DNA from: Hippasteria phrygiana
Taxonomy: Eukaryota > Echinodermata > Asteroidea > Valvatida > Goniasteridae
Length of the DNA stretch: 64,000 bases
Assembly: GCA_037893225.1 (NCBI GenBank)
Contig: JAZGUH010000533.1
Span: 1,736,001 to 1,800,000, forward strand
Direction of reading: 5' to 3'
In this document: positions 54,972 through 64,000 of the stretch, piece by piece
Position numbering within the stretch: the stretch's first letter is position 1
Layout of the letters: each line of letters begins with the position of its first letter
Notes under the pieces: generated by a model
Told to the model about the DNA's origin: nothing
Seen by the model: the letters and a program-made list of their open reading frames with translations, nothing else
Databases searched by the model: none
Made by a program: the position numbers and the translations under genes

Positions 54972-55428
54972 CAGTGGAACGCCGCTATTCTGAACAATGC
55001 TATACCGAACATTCGGCTATACCGAACACCATACTTGGCTCCCAAATTTTGTGTACAAACATACCGAACATTGTTGTTGAAGAAAAAAGGCAACGGATTA
55101 AAGAAATGTACCAGGTATTTGGGCTGTTTGTAATATCCAAACGGCCATAGCTTTATGTTGAAGAGTGACAGGCGGCTATTATTTCCCCAAGGAATAGAAG
55201 GGAAAAGCAAACTGTTGCTCTAGAATTCGGTAAGCTTAGAAAGTGTGAACTTGGCAGGCACATGTTTAATTACAATTAAGAGGGTGCACTTCAAATATGA
55301 CGCAAGAGGGTGCTATTTAAAAGAATGGATGCATGCATGTTGGCAGCTGAAAATCGCTCTACCGAATGATTGCTCTACCGAACAAAATCTGTGGATCCCG
55401 CGATGTTCGTTATGGCGGCGTTCCACTG
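54972..55428. mobile_element. pogo/Tigger-like MITE, 457 bp
   Basis: CAGTGGAACGCCGCTATTCT on the left is mirrored by GTTATGGCGGCGTTCCACTG on the right, with TA on both sides (54970-54971, 55429-55430). CAGTGGAAC ends with ACCGAAC-rich subterminal DNA and a TA target are characteristic of the pogo branch of Tc1/mariner. No transposase remains. Confidence 0.88.
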
Positions 55429-55522
55429 TACTTCATTATTGAGCGCTGGTGGTCAAAGATGATTATCAATATGTAGCTAAAACAAAGAAAATATTATTAC
55501 TATAGACTAATCCGGCGACCAC

Positions 55523-55702
55523 AAATTAGAAGCATTTACTGCGGTGGCACCACGCTCGCGTGCATGTTATACGCACGCGCTCGATGCAGCTTCGACCAAC
55601 AGGGTGTTTACAACTTGCCAAAATGCACATGCGACTCAAATTATAGAATGCGGGCAACCTGCACGTGAGCATGGCACCACCGCAAAAATGGCTTCTAATT
55701 TT
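55523..55702. mobile_element. MITE, 180 bp
   Basis: AAATTAGAAGC...TGCGGTGGCACCA... on the left faces TGGCACCACCGCA...GCTTCTAATTT on the right, about 35 bp per arm with a few mismatches. No clear target duplication. Confidence 0.7.
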
Positions 55703-55780
55703 GTTCGGCGAATTCCCGTATAACTTGATATAGACTTGATAGGTACACAATGATATAGTTTGCTAGTGGAACCACGAAAT

Positions 55781-55850
55781 TTAACCCTAACAGTCCTGAA
55801 TCCTCCAGTTTCAGTATGATTTTCCACACACCCTAGGGAGTTTGGGTTAA
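55781..55850. mobile_element. Short TTAA-flanked MITE, 70 bp
   Basis: TTAACCCTAA at the left, TTTGGGTTAA at the right, and CACACACCCTAGGG inside; same class as 31110-31178, in the opposite orientation. Confidence 0.7.
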
Positions 55851-56610
55851 ACCTGTTCAATTTGGAGATACTGGTGTAAGGTCAAGGTCAATAATGCATG
55901 TACGAAGACAATCAAATATTAATATATTTGATGGTCCCAAATAATTTTGGAATACAATGACATTGTGGCTGACTAGAACGTAAAAACTGAAAAGCCATGT
56001 GTTCTGTTCTAAAACAGATGCATACATGTACATGTAATGTCAAGTTAAAATTGCTTTATTTACGTCATGATGACGTCATCACGTGATTTTTTATGAATTT
56101 TTGAAATTTGAAAATTGTAACATTCTTTTCAATATATCTAGCGAACAAAACAAGATATTTTCAAAATTCTTTTTGTTATAGCTTTGGTATGTCTCAAAGA
56201 TATGCCCTAAAAAGCGAAAATTGTGTGACGTCATGATGACGTCATCAAAAATTTGGTTTTTTTAAACGCATGTAAGGGTCAATCTGATAACAAAAATGTA
56301 TACATTTAATTTTTCTGTACCCAATTCCAAAATTTCATGATCGTGGCTCACTCAAGTAAGAAATATCAGCCATTTCAAAATTTAGACCAAATTCAATATA
56401 ACACAAAGGAATTCTGGGACGGGCAGATAACCATGGCTTAAATGTGCATGCTGTTTATAAAAAGGGTTGATTTCTAGTCTTTTTTCAAGTCGCTAGACTA
56501 TTGCCCATAGCATTTGTAAACATTTTCTTTCTTACCGGCCACTTTGGCTACTTTTAAACTTAGCAGACACTTAAACCAACTGCTTACAATGTGTGCCGAA
56601 CTTTTACGTC
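55851..56610. other. Non-coding with satellite-like motifs
   Basis: GTCATGATGACGTCATCA occurs at about 56065 and 56230, isolated relatives of the satellite that starts at 56611. No gene. Confidence 0.5.
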
Positions 56611-57905
56611 ATGATGACGTCATCACATGTCACGTGACGTCATCTTAAAGGGGCATTTTTTGAAGCATATATCTACAAAAGTACAAGTCCGATTAAGTTG
56701 AAACGTTTTCAAAGTGAACAAAGAAACTGGCACGAGCGGGAGTTGAAACGTAATATCTTTGTAGCCCAGTAGGTTTATAGATAAAATATGACTTGACATT
56801 ATGATGACGTCATCACATGTCACATGACGTCATCTTAAAGGGGCATTTTTTGAAGCCATATATCTACAGAAGTACAAGTCCGATTAAGTTGAAAAGTAAT
56901 ATCTATGTAGCCCAGTAGGTTTATAGATGAAAATTGACATGACATTATGATGACGTCCTCACATGTCACATGACGTCATCTTAAAGGGGCAGTTTTTGAA
57001 GCCATATATAAACAAAAGTACAAGTCTGATTAAGTTGAAAAGTAATATCTAGGTAGCCCAGTCGGTTTATAGATGAAAATTGACATGACATTATGATGAT
57101 GTCCTCACATGTCACATGACGTCATCTTAAAGGGGCAGTTTTTGAAGCCATATATCTACAAAAGTACAAGTCCGATTAAGTTGAAACGTTTTCAAAGTGA
57201 ACAAAGAAACTGGCACGAGCGGGAGTTGAAACGTAATATCTTTGTAGCCCAGTAGGTTTATAGATAAAATATGACTTGACATTATGATGACGTCATCACA
57301 TGTCACATGACGTCATCTTAAAGGGGCATTTTTTGAAGCCATATATCTACAGAAGTACAAGTCCGATTAAGTTGAAAAGTAATATCTAGGTAGCCCAGTA
57401 GGTTTATAGATGAAAATTGACATGACATTATGATGACGTCCTCACATGTCACATGACGTCATCTTAAAGGGGCAGTTTTTGAAGCCATATATAAACAAAA
57501 GTACAAGTCTGATTAAGTTTAAAAGTAATATCTAGGTAGCCCAGTAGTTATTATACATAAAAATTGAAATGAAGTCGTGATTACGTCATCACTTGTTACG
57601 TGTCATCATCTTAAAGGTACTTTTTCTAAGCCATATATCTACAAAAGTACAAGTCCGATTTATTTGAAATGTAATATATAGTCTGGTAGGCCAGCAGGTT
57701 TATAGATGAAAATTGACGTGACGTTATGATTACGTCATCACATGTCACGTGACGTCATCTTAAAGGGGCAGTTTTTGAAGCCATATACATGCATCTACAA
57801 AAGTACAAGTTTGATTAATTTGAAATGTAATATCTAGGTAGGTCAGCAAGTTTATAGATTAAAATTTACGTGACGTTATGATGACGTCATCACATGTCAC
57901 TATTA
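56611..57905 (+). repeat. Satellite, nine monomers of about 146 bp with TGACGTCA
   Basis: Monomer starts (ATGATGACGTC or variant) lie at about 56611, 56801, 56947, 57093, 57284, 57430, 57577, 57726 and 57879. Each has GATGACGTCATCACATGTCA, ATCTTAAAGGGGCA, a TACAAGTCCGATTAAGTTGA block and GTAGCCCAGTAGGTTTATAG. Monomers 1 and 4 carry an extra 45 bp derived from a SINE family 2 tail (GTTTTCAAAGTGAACAAAGA), so monomers 1-3 and 4-6 form a 484-bp higher-order duplication. Later monomers are more diverged. Confidence 0.92.
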
Positions 57906-58163
57906 GAAACAACTTTAATTATTTTCAAAGTCGAACAAAGAAAAGTCTTTGTTTTAGCTACATGTATATATGTACATTGTTTATCAATTTTGCTTTTAGA
58001 ATTTATGTACTTTCCCCATACTTGTAAGGTTTAAGAATCCATTTTGTGACGAGCCTGGAATTTCATAGTCGAAGGGGCAATTGTCAATGTTAACTTTGTA
58101 AGTGGTACTGATTATTACAGAGAAATGTTTGTGAAAGGCATTAAATCCATGCAATAAATATCC
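57906..58163. other. No gene; SINE tail remnant
   Basis: ATTTTCAAAGTCGAACAAAG at about 57916 is a further relic of SINE family 2. Confidence 0.5.
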
Positions 58164-58766
58164 ATTACAATTAGGCCTGTTCCGGGTATCCGGGTACCCG
58201 GATACCCGGATACCCGAATGCCGGCGTCAATATCCGGTTCCATTTTTCCGGTTCGGGTCCCCGAAACTTACGGTGAAAAATTCAATGTAAGGTTTCATAC
58301 CAAAAATAAATAAATAAATACAGAGAATTCGATCTATTTCAAACTCTGTTCCGACTCGAAAGACCCGAACCGTCCGGCGGTGTTTTGAAAACAATGCGTC
58401 AATAAAAATGCAGTGAATGGAAAGTATCAATAATGTGGTCGGCCAACGCTGTTTGTATCTTATCTATAGCTATCTTGTTGCTTATTATAGTCTGTCAATG
58501 GAAGTGAACTGCGGTTTACGCTGGGGCTAAACTAGCTCCGCGGTATGATCAAAGAGCGGGCGGGAGTAATATTGATCTTGAGAGAGTGAACGTTGCTCAG
58601 ACACTGGGGCAGCGGGAATGGGAAGCGCTCTCCGTATTAGGCCTACGGGTATACGTTAAAACAAAAACAATAAAAGGCTTTGCTTGGAGGAGGCTTTGCT
58701 TGGAGTATTAAATTTGTTTTATAGTGTGTGATTATTTTGGTGTCCGACTACATGTACATGTGCCCT

Positions 58767-58813
58767 GTCAACTCGTACCCGAGTCAACTCGTACCCAGGT
58801 TAACTCGTACTCT
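58767..58813. repeat. Three tandem copies of about 16 bp
   Basis: GTCAACTCGTACCCGA, GTCAACTCGTACCCAG, GTTAACTCGTACTC. Confidence 0.8.
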
Positions 58814-60022
58814 GTGGATGATTTAATATTTAACCCCTTGCGTACGGAAGACGCCAAAATGGTGCAAAAAGCAAAAAACAGTACCACCAGGGCCGGATGA
58901 CGCCATTTGCCGCTATTTGTGCAATTTCAATCCATTGTTGGATTATTGTGTATGTTACGCTTGACTGCACAAGCAAAGGCCGGCGCGACACCCTGGCGCC
59001 TCCTGTAAATAACCGTACTCGAGGTCTTTTTAAATATCTGAACCTTCTAAACGATATTTTTATAGAGACTGGACGACAGGTAATGACTGCAGCTGTGAAA
59101 ACGTCTTCAATGGAGAATGTCTTATATAATAGGTCAAATGTAACATAATTAATGTTCAACTTCAAAGGTCCTGGTGTCCCTGAAATAATTGAAATCAGTA
59201 ATAAACACAAAGCCAAGATCGTAACTTTGCCTTAATAAGGCGGTTACACTACATGACCCCCCATTTTTGTTCTTGTGCTGGATATTTTTCGCCGTCCCTG
59301 CGACAGAAGAACCGCCCCAGTATAAAATCGCTTTGGACAAGGCTTTACCTCTTTTTTTACCAAGAAGATAGTGGCACGCTCCGTGCAGTCGCCCAATCAC
59401 AGGCTATTACGAACGTTGTGATATTTGGCCGGCGCCGAACAACCAATAAGTCCATATGAAGAGCCATAGTAGACCAATCACGCAGTTCAGTGAGTCCACC
59501 TCGCACACGTCACTCGCTCCCCCTGTGTGCAGTGCACGTGCGGCATGCAGTGCATGCATAGACTGGTTGCCGCATTTCCATCATGCCTTCTTTGGCACTT
59601 AGTGGGCGGCGCGGCGGGAACCAGTACAGCATTGCTGCATTGAGCATGACACACGTGTTTTCATCACGGTGATAGGAAATCACGCACCGAAAGGAACTTG
59701 TAATCGCGAAGGGAACTTGTAAAAACAACGGAGGTTTCTTTAAAAAAAATAGCGAATGTAAGTAGGCAAACAAATTACAAGCGTTTTTGACGGAAATATG
59801 TTATTGAGAGGCGTTTTGTGAAGACGGAAAATACAACAGGATTATTTTTTTTATTGATTTTTTAATGTTCTTTTTTTTACTTGCCGATACAAATTTTAGG
59901 GTCGCAGCCGTAAAATTAGGGTAGATCGGGTAACCGGAAGCAAAACTATTTTTGCGGGGGCCTTTTAGCGGCTGCACGGTGCGCACAAGGACATTACAAA
60001 CCTTGCTCTATGATTAGACAGT

Positions 60023-60070
60023 GTTTGTTTGTTTGTTTGTTTGTTTGTTTTTTTTTTTTTTCTTTTTTTT
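60023..60070. repeat. GTTT microsatellite and T tract
   Basis: Seven GTTT units followed by a T run. Confidence 0.9.
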
Positions 60071-60167
60071 TTACGGTCCACTTCCGGGTTCCCTGAGAAC
60101 CGAACCAGTGTGGCGTTCAGGTACCCGGATCCAAAATTACCCGTGAACGCACAGCCCTAATTACAAT

Positions 60168-61648
60168 GGATACTACTGAGACCGCGTTCCCACTTGAATT
60201 GGGAAAAGGTGGATCAAGATCCGGCATTTTGGTGTGATCGTTGTCTAACCGCAACGAAACCGCAAGTCGCGTTCCCACTTATGCTTGATCCACCTTTTCA
60301 AACGGAAGTGTCGAGTCCGAAAGGTCACTGAGTTCGGTATTACGCATGCGCTTGCTTGCTGAGCGCGCGCTCTGTGGCAGCGTTGCATGGTGGGACGGGT
60401 CAAATTGTATACGTACACATACATGTACATGTGCAATGTTTTGGTGTTCGAAGTTTCAACATGGAGGAAGAAGTGTACTCTATGACAAGAATATCTACAA
60501 AAATATTTCTCTGAGGCGTATCTCCCGACAGACTTAAGCGAATCGTACATGCCGCACATGTGACGTGCATAGCGCGTATCACTTCCCTAAGTAATCATAG
60601 TTTTCGCGTAAAAAAAACAAACATCTTTTTACACAAATGTAACTTCTGCAAAGATGATGTCCGTTATATTCTTTCCTCCATGGTTTTTACAAGATATTTA
60701 TTGTGTCAAGATTTTCTGGAGTAGTACTAACGTCGAACGTTAAACCTAGTAAAACGTATGATTTTCTTCAAACTTTGCTACAGTTGTTGTTCTATGACAC
60801 GCTGCGGGCTATACAATAACACAGAATTATTTATGGATGGAAAAATAAGTAACATTACACGAATGAAAAAGGTTTAGAATTGGACGACTTTCCAGTACGC
60901 AACGAAAATTGTAAAAGGCCTAGGACGAACGAACCAGAGTTTATTTGCCAGGAAATTGGAAAAATTATATTTATTACTAGTAAAATAGAATTATCGAAGA
61001 ATATTAACATCAGAATTTGCAACGACCTTATAATAAAATAAAAAACTAGACTTCTATGTCTGTTACAAGAACAGAACATAGGGCTTTTCCGTTTTTTTGT
61101 ATTTTTATTCAGCATAAAAGTTGTTAAGGGTCTTGTCTTTGATGAGTTTTCTAAGATCTGAGATTATTTCATGACCCAAATTTCAAACTTCAAACTTGAC
61201 CTTTAAGTTCATGTTGCGTTATCCATGTTGACGTTATAACGCCAGCACTTCTCAAAGCAAGTTTGCAACGTGATCTTGGCCTGTGTCAAGATTGGAGTCA
61301 GTTTGATCAATGACAATATAAAATTGGAGAGTAGGCCTACAATGAAATGTGAAACATTTAAAGATTCACAAAAAATCAGCCAATGTCGTGACCATGACGG
61401 CACTTTGAATTTTACATGCTAATGACAATACCAACTGGCCCACCAATTTTCATGACGATCAAACCTACCCTTATACGTGCTTCAAAAATAGCACATTTTT
61501 GATGACGTCATGACGGCAAACATTTTTCGCATTTATATGTAAGTATCTATGACCTAACGGACCTAATAAAAAGAATTTCTAAATTAGTATGTACTGTTGA
61601 TGAGATATGACTTTAAAAGGTTCAAAAACAAAAAAAATACTATAAAAT
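60168..61648. other. No gene; small palindromic segment near 60180-60300
   Basis: CGCGTTCCCACTT appears twice (about 60184 and 60270), and AAAAGGTGGATCAAG faces CTTGATCCACCTTTT, giving a mixed direct and inverted pattern typical of a decayed MITE. The remainder is AT-rich. Confidence 0.45.
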
Positions 61649-61812
61649 CGTATGATGACGTCATCATGACGTCACATCAATTTCTATCTGTAACACACGC
61701 TGGCCTATCTAGATACCACGTTTCAACTTTATCGGACTTGTACTTCCACAGATATATGGCTTCGAAAAATGCCCCTTTAAGATGACGTCACGTGACATGT
61801 GATGACCATCAT
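61649..61812 (-). repeat. Single inverted satellite monomer
   Basis: The reverse complement of the 146-bp monomer: TCGGACTTGTACTTCCACAG, AATGCCCCTTTAAGATGACG and CACGTGACATGTGATG in mirrored order. Confidence 0.85.
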
Positions 61813-63022
61813 TGAAAGTCAAGTCAGGGTTCCCACAGAAATCTGAAAACCAAATTCCATGACCTTTCCAGGACTTTCCAAGACTAAAACATAACAATTT
61901 CCATGACATTTAATATCATTTTGCAGAGAAAAGTTGTTTGGTAGTATGATACTGATGAACCCCTGATATGGGGCTAACCATTTGTTAGCTTTTGAAAATA
62001 AGTGTTAATTAATAATGCCCTCCTCCTCCCATTACAGCCATCCGATCCACCCACTTTAATAAAAAAAGATAAGATGATATATTATAAGATGTACATAATG
62101 GCTGTGGCACTATCAGCTGCCATCAGCAAAGAAGAAAAAAAAAAGATATAAAGAAGAAAGATAGTAAATGGCTAAATCACATACAGCAGACACATGGAGC
62201 TAGCACGTTAGTAGAGAGATTCACGCGAACCGGCATTGGCGGCGCTATTTGCAATGCCCAATTTTCTGTCAGTTCTGCGACTGGGTTTAATTTGTTTTTA
62301 TTTAGTTTTGATCATTTAATTGTTTATAATAATTGGTGTTTGTTTATTGTTACTATTTTAAATGACTCATAAAAATATTTTTATATTTATAACAAATTGA
62401 TAAGAAATAAATTAGGCTCAAATTTTCAATTAAACAAATTAGCAATTTAGCAATAATGGTCACAACTTTTAACTGAAATTGTCCTCCAAAATGACCAAAA
62501 TATTAAATCAACAAAAATCCATAATAGGGTTAACCTAACATGACTACTATTGGCCCTTTTTATTTCTATTTTTTTTTACTCTTTTCAGTAATATAATATT
62601 TAAAAGAATTGTTCTCTGTGGTATTATAAGTTACAGTATCATCACCATACTGCACATTTCTCATCCAAGTTGATAACAGGACCCCCCCCCCCCCTGCACA
62701 CAATCATGGTGGAATAAAACTATTTAATGTGGCCACCATTAAATATCAACATGTAGGTATGTACAGTCTGCTTTGTTTTCTTATAAAGTATATTTTCTTA
62801 TAGTCTAAACAGATTGCATACAAACCATTACCCTAATAATCTCCTAGGGTGTGTGAAAAATCATCTACTGAGAATTGAGGACTTTTATGGTTAAGATATC
62901 ATTTACATGATTAGGTTTAATATTCAGCTACCATCTCTTATCTTGTTTTTAATTATATCATTTTCATGTGCCCACATTACATTGAGCTTACATGTACGTG
63001 TATTGAGTTAAACCTACATGTA
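61813..63022. other. No gene recognised
   Basis: AT-rich DNA. A degraded TTAACCCTAA-type MITE may lie at 62826-62894 (CATTACCCTAATAATC ... TATGGTTAA, with CTAGGGTGTGTG inside), and a C tract at about 62682-62694. Confidence 0.45.
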
Positions 63023-63670
63023 TGTGGTTCATTCCATGGAGTTGGGTACATAAAGTGTGACATTTTGCCAAAAAGGGCAATATTTAAACCCTAAAATATA
63101 TATTTTCTACCTTTATCAGTTTTCCCTGATCTGGATACGTTGTTCATGCACATTTGCAATTAGTAGTTTCACAAGTCCAATAAAGGATTCGTTGGATTGT
63201 TTTTTCACACTCGATAAAGATATATTGTCAAACCGTGTGTGTGACATTCCTCCAAATTTTGTGTCCTGTTACACATGAAACCAGTACATTAAAAATTCAT
63301 TATATTCTCTCTGCTTTTATTAATGTTTCTAATTGTTACTAATTTTATAAACTTATAAGTAGGTCTTATTAGGGTATGAAACGTGCGACTCTTCTAAGAA
63401 AGCTGGTAGATATAGGCTTATGGGTCATTCCGTAAATGAAAAAAATATGGTGTCCGTGTTACATGTGAAACAAAAATACATTTTCTGACATATTTCAATT
63501 GATTTGCCTTGAACATGTCTACATTTTACGAACTAGTTAAGGATATATATCTCTAATGAAAAGATATGAAAATCAGACCTCTTCAGTAAATATGAGGCAT
63601 AAAATATTATTTTTTGTGGATTTTACATGTAACATAGACACTGGTGTCAATGTTACATGTGAAACCCATC
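63023..63670 (+). repeat. GGGTCATT-ended repeat family, copy 2
   Basis: Plus-strand relative of 20298-21085, without the 256-bp MITE and without the LINE. TGGGTCATTCCGTAAATG restarts at about 63420, so two related units stand in tandem. ACATGTAACA / TGTTACATGTGAAAC motifs recur several times. Confidence 0.85.
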
Positions 63671-64000
63671 GCTTATTTGTACCATATCACTGTAAATTTC
63701 AATTGCAAAAGTCTGACTCCCATTTGTTCAATATTGCTGTCTGTAAGTACACAGAAGGTGGTTTATTAAAGAAAGTGTTGAATAAAGTTCTTAAGATATG
63801 GCAAAAGTTGGGTACTGTAGCTCAATTCTGTTTGATCCACTGCCATCTTCACTGACAAATGTACATGCTGTCATCAAATCTGAAATAAGGAACAATAAAA
63901 ATTGTCCCCTGTGTATTTATATATTTTATTCATGTGTTGTGTTTTGGGGTTTTTATAAGGGGTTCGGGGTGAGCTGGTGGGGTTTATAATTTGTACAGAT
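63671..64000. other. No gene recognised
   Basis: Non-coding; the window ends here. Confidence 0.4.

Larger units (their letters stand above)
58172..60159. mobile_element. hAT-type element, GGGTACCCGG family, 1988 bp
   Basis: Starts TAGGCCTGTTCCGGGTATCC and ends CCGTGAACGCACAGCCCTA; ATTACAAT is duplicated exactly at 58164-58171 and 60160-60167. The subterminal DNA repeats GGGTACCCGGATACCCG. Related to 32559-34251 at both ends but with a different interior. No transposase recognised. It contains a TTAACCCCTTGC segment from 58830, a foldback TAGACTGGTTGCC...GGCGGGAACCAGTA at 59559-59628 and a GTTT microsatellite. Confidence 0.9.

Overview
The window reads as nuclear DNA of a marine invertebrate animal. 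There are no operons or long intact genes; the only splice-like signals are short, and most of the sequence is dispersed repeats of animal type (tRNA-derived SINEs, LINE reverse transcriptase remnants, hAT, PIF/Harbinger, pogo-like and TTAA-flanked elements, a satellite and a minisatellite). The palindromes TACATGTA and TAGGCCTA recur throughout. That composition, together with the repeat classes, suggests an invertebrate deuterostome such as an echinoderm, hemichordate or lancelet. This is inference from composition, not proof.

Layout. 0-7.8 kb: small DNA transposons and foldbacks, including 71-bp and 92-bp elements with perfect 9-bp target duplications. 7.8-11.8 kb: a 4-kb palindrome whose arms both carry the same scrambled multicopy gene, with N-terminal and C-terminal parts in opposite orientations; a 119-bp element has since inserted into one arm only. 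12-16 kb: repeat-derived DNA with TGACGTCA motifs, hairpin/T-tract units and CATCGG-rich DNA. 16.8-25 kb: three weak candidate host exons, homopolymer G/C tracts, a LINE fragment inserted in another repeat, and SINEs. 27-35 kb: dispersed repeat pairs, one interrupted by a hAT element with a BED-finger remnant. 37.5-40.5 kb: a SINE cluster. 42.4-48.3 kb: a shortened Harbinger element, a TATCGATA-rich hAT element, an orphan Harbinger first exon and TTAA elements. 49.1-52.1 kb: a decayed APE-type LINE on the minus strand. 52.7-56 kb: a THAP-domain exon, a purine/pyrimidine minisatellite and several MITEs. 56.6-57.9 kb: a satellite of about 146 bp with a three-monomer higher-order pattern. 58.2-60.2 kb: another hAT element of the GGGTACCCGG family. 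63.0-63.7 kb: a second copy of the repeat at 20.3-21.1 kb.

I see no complete gene, no canonical intact tRNA or rRNA gene, no CRISPR array and no recognisable viral genome. The strongest results are structural: paired copies inside the window act as filled and empty sites, which fixes the ends and target duplications of several element families and orders the insertions in time.
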